This document shows, in pieces, positions 25,289-32,276 of a stretch of DNA of 56,979 nucleotides. The DNA comes from JAVVEZ01 sp032250895 (GTDB taxonomy: Bacteria; Pseudomonadota; Gammaproteobacteria; Pseudomonadales; Pseudohongiellaceae). The DNA is taken from NCBI GenBank assembly GCA_032250895.1, contig JAVVEZ010000012.1, positions 1 to 56,979 of the forward strand. The letters are read 5' to 3'. Position 1 is the first letter of the stretch, and each line of letters opens with the position of its first letter. The notes under the pieces are model-generated. The model was not told the DNA's origin, made no database searches, and was given only the letters and a program-made list of their open reading frames with translations. The translations under genes were made by a program, and so were the position numbers.

Positions 25289-25363
25289 TGCCCAATAGCT
25301 CAATGGTAGAGTAGGTGACTGTTAATCACTTGGTTCCTGGTTCGAGTCCAGGTTGGGCAGCCA
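25289..25363 (+). tRNA. tRNA-Asn (anticodon GTT)
   Basis: A 75-base cloverleaf with encoded CCA (25361-25363). The acceptor stem TGCCCAA pairs with TTGGGCA, the anticodon loop CTGTTAA shows GTT, and the T arm carries CCTGGTTCGAGTCCAGG. It is divergent from uvrB. In P. aeruginosa a tRNA-Asn next to uvrB marks one border of the O-antigen locus. Confidence 0.97.
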
Positions 25364-25433
25364 ATTTTCCACGCGTTCCTTCTCATTTTCCCTTTGTAGC
25401 CGCGCTTGCCGGCAAGCTGTACCGGACCTCCCG

Positions 25434-26456
25434 CTACGCGCGCCCTTCGTCCGGGAGGCCGGCACGCAGGAACAAGGCCAGCAAGATCACAGGCGTATAG
25501 GCAAGCACCGTTATCAACACGGCCCCTTCGACAAACGCAACACTGATCCAGGCCAGCGGCAACAACCAAAACACATTGATCGCCATGATGGCCAGCACAA
25601 CCCTGCCATGACTGCCAAGCTTCAGCGCCGCCTTCTGGTAGGCATGGCTGCGATGCGCCTGGTACCACGTCTGTCCTGTCCTTACCCGCTGCAGCAATGT
25701 CAGGCCACTGTCCACGATAAAAACCCCAAGCAGGATGGCCCAGCTCCAGACATGCATGAAACCATGGCTGATGGTCAGCATTCCCAGAATTCCAAGCACA
25801 TATCCAAGATAATTGCTCCCGGTATCCCCCATGAAAATTCTGGCAGGAGGCAGATTCCAGAAAGTAAATCCCAGCACAGCGGCTATCAGGCAAGCCAGCA
25901 ACAGAGCATCCTGGAGATTGCCGTAATACAGGGCCAACACGGCTGCGGCACCAGCGGCGAAGCAGCTTTCCAGCGCTGCCAGACTGTCAATCCCATCCAT
26001 GAAGTTGTAAAGATTCACCAGCCAGACAAAAGCGCCAATACCGATGACATAGCCGAACCAGCCAAAATCAAACTCAAATCCGAATACCGGCACCAAGGGC
26101 AGCCCGCCCATGAGTTGCAAGCCCAGGCCAGCCAGCAATACCTGGAATAACATCCTCAATCCCACTCTCAGGTTGTGACGATCATCCAGTAAACCGAGGA
26201 TCGCCATGGCAAGGCCAAGACTCAGCGCAGTGAAGGCCGATGGCATCAGCAAGCCTTGCCGGAAAAGAAACAGGGTCGCGAAAAAAAACATCAGGGCGAA
26301 ACCGGCACCACCACTTCCTGGAATGGGAGAATGGTGAGAACTGCGGGCATTGGGAATATCCACCCATTTGAGTTTCAGCGCGGCATAACGAAGCAAAGCC
26401 GTGGTCAGGCAGGACGCGATGAGCACAAGCAACAACAAAAACATAGAGCTCATCAT
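25434..26456 (-). CDS. WbpL/WecA-type undecaprenyl-phosphate sugar-1-phosphate transferase
   Basis: This polytopic inner-membrane enzyme belongs to the MraY/WecA/WbpL family, which moves a sugar-1-phosphate from a UDP-sugar to undecaprenyl phosphate to start O-antigen or similar glycans. The 340-residue sequence shows about ten hydrophobic segments and the family motifs: LDDRHNL (Asp91-Asp92), NLYNFMDGID (149-157), GDTGSN (210-215) and a late AHRSHAYQK motif. The early HHSPIPGSGG loop and overall pattern are closer to WbpL than to MraY. The sugar specificity cannot be read from sequence. It stands alone: no other glycosyltransferase, flippase or polymerase gene adjoins it. Confidence 0.9.
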   Translation of the reverse strand: MMSSMFLLLLVLIASCLTTALLRYAALKLKWVDIPNARSSHHSPIPGSGGAGFALMFFFATLFLFRQGLLMPSAFTALSLGLAMAILGLLDDRHNLRVGLRMLFQVLLAGLGLQLMGGLPLVPVFGFEFDFGWFGYVIGIGAFVWLVNLYNFMDGIDSLAALESCFAAGAAAVLALYYGNLQDALLLACLIAAVLGFTFWNLPPARIFMGDTGSNYLGYVLGILGMLTISHGFMHVWSWAILLGVFIVDSGLTLLQRVRTGQTWYQAHRSHAYQKAALKLGSHGRVVLAIMAINVFWLLPLAWISVAFVEGAVLITVLAYTPVILLALFLRAGLPDEGRA

Positions 26457-26543
26457 GGGATCAAAAAGGACTCATCAAGTGGTGTCAGGGTGCTTTATTC
26501 GCAAGTCGACCGTAGTACACCCCATGACAATTATTTTGTCAAA

Positions 26544-26576
26544 ACAAAAAAGGCGCATGAGGAATGCGCCTTTTAA
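26544..26576 (-). terminator. Rho-independent terminator after comEA-like gene
   Basis: AAAAGGCGCAT and ATGCGCCTTTT form an 11-base-pair stem, and on the minus strand it is followed by six T residues. It begins about ten bases after the comEA-like stop codon. The flanking A run on the other side makes it potentially bidirectional. Confidence 0.85.
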
Positions 26577-26584
26577 ACGAGTCC

Positions 26585-26896
26585 TTATTCGAAAATAATT
26601 TTTTTCTGATTGCGCTGGATGGTAGCCTGACCGACACCGCTGACCATGATCAGTTCATCCAGTGATTTGAACAGGCCATTCTGCTCACGCCAGGCGACGA
26701 TGGCTTCCGCCCGTCTGATCCCGATACCATCAAGCATCAGCGCTATGGTTTCCGCATCCGCCTGGTTGATGTTCACCCGTTCCATTTCCACTGCCACCGG
26801 TGATGCGGTTTCTGTCTTCTGGGCATAGCCGACCTGAACCAGCGCCAGCAGCAGACCCAACAGAACAACGTTCACAATTTTGAATCCTTTCATCAT
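26585..26896 (-). CDS. ComEA-family helix-hairpin-helix protein
   Basis: A small exported protein with a single ComEA-type helix-hairpin-helix DNA-binding unit. I start at the first of two adjacent ATGs (MMKGFK..., 103 residues), which has AGGAG five bases upstream; the reading frame extends further without a ribosome site. A signal peptide (hydrophobic residues 6-20, then GYAQ) is followed by VNINQADAETIALMLDGIGIRRAEAIVAWR and VSGVGQATIQRNQKKI. ComEA binds incoming DNA in competent bacteria; short forms like this are common in gammaproteobacteria and often of unproven function. It lies at the position of the equivalent gene beside the P. aeruginosa O-antigen locus. Confidence 0.92.
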   Translation of the reverse strand: MMKGFKIVNVVLLGLLLALVQVGYAQKTETASPVAVEMERVNINQADAETIALMLDGIGIRRAEAIVAWREQNGLFKSLDELIMVSGVGQATIQRNQKKIIFE

Positions 26897-27015
26897 CCTA
26901 TCTCCTTTGACAACCCTGTCCACTGTCCTGGACGGCAGGACCATAGCTTGCCAGCATGAACAGAAGCAGGGTAAGTGACAGCCTTATTGCTGCGGATAAT
27001 ACTCTAGCAGAGATT

Positions 27016-27726
27016 TCATATTTTGCTTTGTATTTCTGCCATGATGGCCTTCAGCTTCTGTACCGGATCAGGAGCCTGGGTAATGGGGCGGCCAATGACC
27101 AGGTAATCGCTGCCCTTGGCGATCGCAGAGGCCGGTGTCTCAACCCGATGCTGGTCTCCCGGGCTGTCCCCGGATGGTCGAATGCCGGGGGTAACCAGCC
27201 TGAAAGGCTGTGGCATGCGAGCTCTCAGCAAGGGCGCCTCCCCGGCAGAACAAACGACACCATCGAGGCCACAGCCGGCCGCGAGTGCCGCCAGGCGCAA
27301 AACCTGTTGCTGCGGTGTTGCGTTGACGCCGGTTTCCCGCAATTCATGTTCGCCCATGCTGGTCAGTACCGTTACCGCTATCAACAGAGGAGCCTGTGTC
27401 CCAGCCAAAGCTTCCCGCGCCGCCTGCATCATGGCAGCGCCACCGGCAGCATGAACATTGACCATCCATACGCCAAGATCGGCCGCCACGGCCACGGCAG
27501 CAGCAACCGTGTTGGGAATATCATGAAACTTCAAGTCCAGGAAAACCTCGAAACCCGCAGCAACCATGCGTCTGACCAGATCCGGCCCGGCACTCGTAAA
27601 CAGTTCCTTCCCCACCTTCACCCGGCACCAGTCCGGGTCCAGTCTGTCCAGCATTGCCAGGGCAGCCTCGGCCCCGGAATAATCAAGTGCTACGATAATG
27701 CGTTTGTTGTCTTGCGCTGGCCCCAT
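27016..27726 (-). CDS. pyrF: Orotidine 5'-phosphate decarboxylase
   Basis: PyrF decarboxylates OMP to UMP, the last step of de novo pyrimidine synthesis. The chosen ATG (MGPAQDNKRIIVALDYSG, 236 residues) starts one base after the lapB stop, with GGGGGAAT as ribosome site; the open frame further upstream runs into lapB. The catalytic DLKFHDIPNTV motif is near residue 64, and the phosphate-gripper motifs (VTPGIRPSGD, YLVIGRPI) are present. Coupling to lapB is common in gammaproteobacteria. Confidence 0.98.
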   Translation of the reverse strand: MGPAQDNKRIIVALDYSGAEAALAMLDRLDPDWCRVKVGKELFTSAGPDLVRRMVAAGFEVFLDLKFHDIPNTVAAAVAVAADLGVWMVNVHAAGGAAMMQAAREALAGTQAPLLIAVTVLTSMGEHELRETGVNATPQQQVLRLAALAAGCGLDGVVCSAGEAPLLRARMPQPFRLVTPGIRPSGDSPGDQHRVETPASAIAKGSDYLVIGRPITQAPDPVQKLKAIMAEIQSKI

Positions 27727-27727
27727 A

Positions 27728-28921
27728 TTATTCCCCCGTCGCCCCCTGTATGGGCTTGACCACTTCCCATTGCGCACAACCCGGACACAACCAATGCATG
27801 TTTTTTGCCTGATAACCGCAGTTTTCGCACTGATAGAAAGCCTGAGTATTGATATATTCATTGAGCACACGGTGCAGGACAGCAATTTTTTCCAGCTCCG
27901 GGGTATTGCCTTCCGCCTGCATCAATGCCAGCAGTCTGTCCATTATTCGCAATGAAGATTTCTGTTTCAGCCTTTGCAGCAGGAAGGTAATCGCGGCACC
28001 CTGACCGGACTGATCTTCGATGAATTGTGCAATACCCAGCAACACGGAGCTTGCAGGATTGTCTTTCAAACTGTCCTCGATAAATCGTTGCAATTGTCCT
28101 TCCTGCCCAGCCTGATAATAGCATTCCAGCAAGGGACCAAAGGTCTCAGAAACAAAACGGCCATCCTGTTCACTGACCTTGCTGAGTACCTTGATGGCCT
28201 CCCTGTGATTTCCCTGCTGCCGCTCCAGCTCTCCTGCCAGCAGACTGGCACGCACATTGTTGCGGTTATACCAGAAGGCCTTTTTCAGATGTTCCCGGGC
28301 CTGGCCGTCCTGGCCCTGCTGCATTTCATGTTCCGCCAGTTCGCAGCAAAACTGCGAAGCCATTATCTGATACGGGCTCTTCTCTTGCCGGGAACATGTC
28401 TTCAAAAGCTCATTGACTGTTTCGATTGCACTTTGCCATTCCCTTTCACGCTGAAAAACGTCGACAGCCAAAGCCAATGCGGTCTGCTTCACACCGGTAT
28501 CCGAGTTTTTCAGTTCTTCCAGAAGCCGTTCGGCCCGATCATAAAGCCCGGCGGCAGTATAACTTTTTGCCAACTCGATCTTGACCTGATCCAGATCACT
28601 GGCAGGCAGGTCAGATTGCGCCAGCAAACCCTGGAACAGGAGAATGGCCTGATCCACCTTGCCCCGTCGTCTCAGCAAGGTACCCAGAGCCATGTGGGTC
28701 TCAAGAGTATGGCTGTTGATTTGCAGGGCATTGATGAAGGTGTCTATGGCCTGGTCGGGCTTGTCGTTGAGCAGGAAATTCAAACCGATGAAGTAGTCGC
28801 GATTGGGACCTCTGGTCACCGGCGCCCGCCGCCTGGCCCGGTGCTGGAACCCGAGATACCAGGCTGCGGCCAGCGCCAGCAGCAACAGGAAAAAAAGTGT
28901 TAGTCCATTGATGTCATTCAC
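27728..28921 (-). CDS. lapB: Lipopolysaccharide assembly protein B (LapB/YciM)
   Basis: LapB is an inner-membrane-anchored TPR protein that presents LpxC to FtsH and so sets the rate of lipid A synthesis. The 397-residue protein has an N-terminal transmembrane helix (residues 6-23), a row of TPR helices over residues 45-350 and a C-terminal rubredoxin-like metal site with two CxxC motifs (YQCENCG, LCPGCAQW). The start is GTG, directly adjoining the lapA stop (TAAGTG). The lapA-lapB-pyrF order is standard. Confidence 0.97.
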   Translation of the reverse strand: MNDINGLTLFFLLLLALAAAWYLGFQHRARRRAPVTRGPNRDYFIGLNFLLNDKPDQAIDTFINALQINSHTLETHMALGTLLRRRGKVDQAILLFQGLLAQSDLPASDLDQVKIELAKSYTAAGLYDRAERLLEELKNSDTGVKQTALALAVDVFQREREWQSAIETVNELLKTCSRQEKSPYQIMASQFCCELAEHEMQQGQDGQAREHLKKAFWYNRNNVRASLLAGELERQQGNHREAIKVLSKVSEQDGRFVSETFGPLLECYYQAGQEGQLQRFIEDSLKDNPASSVLLGIAQFIEDQSGQGAAITFLLQRLKQKSSLRIMDRLLALMQAEGNTPELEKIAVLHRVLNEYINTQAFYQCENCGYQAKNMHWLCPGCAQWEVVKPIQGATGE

Positions 28922-29230
28922 TTACTTGCCATCCTTTCGTGACAGCCCTTGCAGGGATGCCAACTCCTGTTCGACATCGTGCAGACGCGACTTCAGTTGC
29001 CGCATCTGAATGCGGGTTTTAATCCTGTTGAAGACACCAAAGCCAAGAATCAGACCCAGCAGCCCTCCTGTTGCAAACGCTGCCACCACCCACTGGCCCA
29101 CTGGCCTGGGCGACAACTCGACCACCAGCCATAGCGGCGCCTCAGTGGTATTGAAGCTGGCAAACAAAAAACTGCCCAGTACGATGAGGACCAGCAGCAA
29201 GACGGCAACAAATCTGATGAATCGGGACAT
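28922..29230 (-). CDS. lapA: Lipopolysaccharide assembly protein A (LapA, DUF1049)
   Basis: LapA is a small inner-membrane partner of LapB. The 102-residue protein has two transmembrane helices (about residues 5-24 and 41-63) and a C-terminal coiled-coil tail (RIKTRIQMRQLKSRLHDVEQELASLQ), the typical DUF1049 layout. It abuts lapB without a gap. A strong terminator upstream (29318-29359) separates it from ihfB, so lapAB-pyrF should have its own promoter in 29231-29317. Confidence 0.95.
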   Translation of the reverse strand: MSRFIRFVAVLLLVLIVLGSFLFASFNTTEAPLWLVVELSPRPVGQWVVAAFATGGLLGLILGFGVFNRIKTRIQMRQLKSRLHDVEQELASLQGLSRKDGK

Positions 29231-29317
29231 GAATCAGGTTCGCCAAACAGAATGTCCGCATAATTTACCACGATGCCACATTGCTGTCCCTCAAATGCTG
29301 AATGAAAACCATGACAC

Positions 29318-29359
29318 AAAAAAAACGGCAGATCTCCTGCGAGAGCTGCCGTTTTTTTT
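29318..29359 (-). terminator. Rho-independent terminator after ihfB
   Basis: The ACGGCAG and CTGCCGT arms, extended by facing runs of eight A and eight T, enclose a loop of about 13 bases in which GATCTC/GAGAGC-like pairing can extend the stem. It begins 13 bases after the ihfB stop and ends the gyrA-to-ihfB transcription string. The symmetry makes it potentially bidirectional. Confidence 0.9.
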
Positions 29360-29372
29360 GTCATGAAAGGTA

Positions 29373-29678
29373 TCAGACAGAACTTTCGTTCAAACTGTCA
29401 TTGACGCGGTCCCGAAGTTCCTTTCCTGGTTTAAAATGAGGGACATATTTGCCACTCAGTTTGACCGCCTCACCGGTTTTTGGATTTCTCCCGGTCCTCG
29501 GTTCCCGGTAATGCAGGGAAAAACTCCCAAAGCCCCTTATCTCTATACGTCCGCCTTCCGACAGGACGCCGGACATATAGCCGATAACAGCCTTCACCGC
29601 CAACTCGACATCCTTGGCTGACAGCTGTGACTGTTTGGACACAATTCGATCTATCAGTTCTGACTTAGTCATGGCCAA
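29373..29678 (-). CDS. ihfB: Integration host factor subunit beta
   Basis: The partner of IhfA in the IHF heterodimer. The 101-residue protein opens TKSELIDRIVSKQSQLSAKDVELAVK and has the beta-arm signature EPRTGRNPKTGEAVKLSGKYVPHFKPGKELRDRV. It lies 37 bases after rpsA, the conserved rpsA-ihfB pair, and is followed by a strong terminator. Confidence 0.98.
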   Translation of the reverse strand: MAMTKSELIDRIVSKQSQLSAKDVELAVKAVIGYMSGVLSEGGRIEIRGFGSFSLHYREPRTGRNPKTGEAVKLSGKYVPHFKPGKELRDRVNDSLNESSV

Positions 29679-29715
29679 CCCTTCGATTCAAAGTCCCAAA
29701 GCCAGGGCCAACAGG

Positions 29716-31398
29716 CTACTTCTTCTCCATTTGCGCCTTGATCAGGTCGCCAACAGTTGCAGGGGCAGCCGCCGTATTATTTGCACTTTGCCTGTTGTGC
29801 TCCTTGACCGAATCCTTCTCCTGATCAATTTCTCTGGCCTTGATGGACAGACTCAGCACGCGGTTCTTGCGATCAACACTGATGATCATCAGCTCAACCT
29901 GGTCACCCACTTTCAGCACATTGCGGGCATCTTCGACGCGGTCTCTGCTGATTTCGGACGCTTTAAGGACACCTTCAACACCTTCAGCCAGTGTCACAAT
30001 CGCTTCCTTGGCTTCCACTTCCTTGATCACACCCTTGACGATGGAACCTTTTTCATATTCACCGGCAACGTTGACAAAGGGATCATCCGAAAGCTGTTTG
30101 ATACCCAATGAAATACGTTCACGCTCAGGGTCAACGGACAGAATCACTGTTTCCAGCTTGTCACCCTTGGTGTATTGACGCACTGCCTGTTCACCGGGTT
30201 CATCCCAGGAAATATCAGACAAATGCACCAGGCCGTCGATGTCGCCATCCAGACCGATAAAAATACCGAAGTCAGTGATGGACTTGATGTTGCCGGAAAT
30301 CCTGTCGCCCTTGTTGAACTTCTCGGCAAAGGCATCCCAGGGATTCTGCTGGCATTGTTTCAGACCCAGGGAAATACGGCGACGTTCCTGGTCGATATCC
30401 AGCACCATGACTTCCACTTCATCACCCAGCTGCACAATTTTGGACGGGTGGATGTTCTTGTTGGTCCAATCCATTTCAGACACATGCACAAGACCCTCAA
30501 CACCTTCTTCCAGCTCGGCAAAACAACCATAGTCAGTCAGATTGGTCACAATGGCCTTGACGCGGGTATTTTCCGGATAGCGGTTCTTGATATCGACCCA
30601 GGGATCTTCACCCAACTGTTTGAGACCCAGGGAAACGCGGTTGCGCTCACGATCAAATTTGAGAATCTTGACGTCGATCTCTTCGCCGACATTGACTATC
30701 TCGCTCGGATGCTTGATGCGTTTCCAGGACATGTCGGTAATGTGCAGAAGACCATCGACGCCACCCAGATCAACGAAAGCACCGTAATCGGTCAGGTTTT
30801 TGACAATACCTTTTACCGACTGACCTTCCTGCAGATTGGCCAGCAACTCCTCACGCTCGACGCTGTTGGCGGATTCCAGCACGGCACGCCGGGAAACCAC
30901 GACATTGTTGCGCTTTTGATCCAGTTTGATCAGTTTGAATTCCAGTTCCTTGCCTTCCAGATGCGCCGTGTCACGAATCGGCCGGATATCCACCAGAGAG
31001 CCCGGCAGAAAGGCACGGATCGTATTCACATCAACGGTAAAGCCACCCTTCACCTTGCCATTGATGACGCCTATCACAGGCTCATTCTTCGCGAAGGCAT
31101 CTTCCAGGACCATCCAGGTTTCAGCACGCTTGGCTTTTTCCCGCGACAAGCGGGTTTCGCCGTTGCCGTCTTCCACCGCATCGAGAGCCACCTTGATCTG
31201 ATCGCCCACTTGCAGCGTAAACTGCCCCTGGTCATCAAGGAACTCCGAGCGGGCAATGACGCCTTCCGATTTCAGACCGGCGTGTACAGTCACCCAGTCG
31301 TTATCAATTTCTATAACGGTGCCATTGACAATGGCGCCCGTTTTCATGTCGATCTCGTTTAAACTCTGTTCAAACAGTTCCGCAAAGCTTTCGCTCAT
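29716..31398 (-). CDS. rpsA: 30S ribosomal protein S1
   Basis: S1 binds mRNA on the 30S subunit and unfolds structured ribosome sites. The 560-residue protein, starting MSESFAELFEQSLNEI, contains six S1 repeats; repeats three to six are clear from recurring GVEGLVHVSEMDW-like and ISLGLKQ motifs. An ATG six codons earlier is in frame but gives an unusual N terminus. The 179-base spacer from cmk is long, as expected for the autoregulated rpsA leader. S1 is also known to repress its own translation. Confidence 0.99.
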   Translation of the reverse strand: MSESFAELFEQSLNEIDMKTGAIVNGTVIEIDNDWVTVHAGLKSEGVIARSEFLDDQGQFTLQVGDQIKVALDAVEDGNGETRLSREKAKRAETWMVLEDAFAKNEPVIGVINGKVKGGFTVDVNTIRAFLPGSLVDIRPIRDTAHLEGKELEFKLIKLDQKRNNVVVSRRAVLESANSVEREELLANLQEGQSVKGIVKNLTDYGAFVDLGGVDGLLHITDMSWKRIKHPSEIVNVGEEIDVKILKFDRERNRVSLGLKQLGEDPWVDIKNRYPENTRVKAIVTNLTDYGCFAELEEGVEGLVHVSEMDWTNKNIHPSKIVQLGDEVEVMVLDIDQERRRISLGLKQCQQNPWDAFAEKFNKGDRISGNIKSITDFGIFIGLDGDIDGLVHLSDISWDEPGEQAVRQYTKGDKLETVILSVDPERERISLGIKQLSDDPFVNVAGEYEKGSIVKGVIKEVEAKEAIVTLAEGVEGVLKASEISRDRVEDARNVLKVGDQVELMIISVDRKNRVLSLSIKAREIDQEKDSVKEHNRQSANNTAAAPATVGDLIKAQMEKK

Positions 31399-31539
31399 AT
31401 CAATACCTGATTTCAACTATTCAATACTTGCTTTTCCAAACGCCATATGCAGGATCAAGGCCCTGCAAGGACATACGTTCCAAAAAATAAAGTCTGAATA
31501 ACCGTATTCCAGTCCATACGGGGTAGTTGGCAAATTAAG

Positions 31540-31570
31540 CTGCCATGAACCTGACTGGGACTCATGGCAG
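31540..31570 (-). promoter_or_regulatory. Hairpin in the cmk-rpsA spacer
   Basis: CTGCCATGA and TCATGGCAG form a 9-base-pair stem around a 13-base loop, directly after the cmk stop codon. No strong U run follows (CTTAATTTGCC), so cmk transcription is probably attenuated at most. The remaining 140 bases up to rpsA are AT-leaning and probably hold the rpsA promoter and leader; I could not pick a convincing -35/-10 pair. Confidence 0.5.
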
Positions 31571-31577
31571 CAGTTTC

Positions 31578-32276
31578 TTAAAACGTCCGGGAGAATTCTT
31601 CACCCACTTTTGCAAGCACCCGATCCAGCACCTGATCGATATCGAGTGCCGTCGTATCCACCACCACAGCCGTCTTTGCCGGCAGCAGTGGCGAGGCCGC
31701 ACGCGAGGCATCCCGCTGGTCGCGCACCTCGATATCCCGCAAAAGGGCGCTGAGATTAACACTAACCCCCTTATTTTTCAACTGCTTATATCGCCTTTGC
31801 ACACGTTCCTGGCTACTGGCCGTCAAAAAGAACTTGAGACGGGCATCCGGAAAGACCACCGTCCCCATATCCCGGCCATCCGCGACCAGTCCCGGCGGCC
31901 GCCTGAAAGCCTGCTGACGCTCGAACAAGGCCTCTCTGAGTTCAGGAATGGCAGCGATCACCGAGGCCTTCTCTCCACTTTCCTCCAGCCTCACCAGGGG
32001 GGCGACTTCCTGACCATCGAGCCGTATGGATTCTTCGGCACCGGGGCTAAAAACCACCTTCATATCATGCGCAAAACGGCATAATCCCGCGATATCGCTG
32101 CTGGCGATGCCTTGCGCTTCGGCGCCAACTGCGACAATTCGATACAGGGCTCCACTGTCGAGCAGATGCCAACCCAGTCTTGCCGCCAGCAGATGGGCGA
32201 GTGTCCCCTTTCCGGTCCCGCTGGGGCCATCGATGGTGATTACCGGCACGGCACCGGACATGGCATCAATGCTCAT
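31578..32276 (-). CDS. cmk: Cytidylate kinase
   Basis: CMP/dCMP kinase. The P-loop GPSGTGKGT lies near residue 17 and is followed by WHLLDSGALYR and, later, DGRDMGTVVFPDA and the lid region RDQRDASRAASPL. I start at the ATG overlapping the last 11 bases of the tyrA-aroA fusion; a second ATG five codons later (MSGAVPVITIDG, 32261) also fits family length and follows the upstream stop. The longer open frame beyond is only the shadow of aroA. The aroA-cmk-rpsA order is conserved. Confidence 0.97.
   Translation of the reverse strand: MSIDAMSGAVPVITIDGPSGTGKGTLAHLLAARLGWHLLDSGALYRIVAVGAEAQGIASSDIAGLCRFAHDMKVVFSPGAEESIRLDGQEVAPLVRLEESGEKASVIAAIPELREALFERQQAFRRPPGLVADGRDMGTVVFPDARLKFFLTASSQERVQRRYKQLKNKGVSVNLSALLRDIEVRDQRDASRAASPLLPAKTAVVVDTTALDIDQVLDRVLAKVGEEFSRTF

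Noticed and set aside
25396..25415. Palindrome GCTTGCCGGCAAGC after tRNA-Asn as a terminator
   Set aside because: It has no loop and no T run, so it would fold poorly as a terminator.
30175..31362. A 395-codon open frame on the plus strand opposite rpsA
   Set aside because: Antisense shadow of the six S1 repeats; periodic similarity within it mirrors the S1 repeats, not a real protein.
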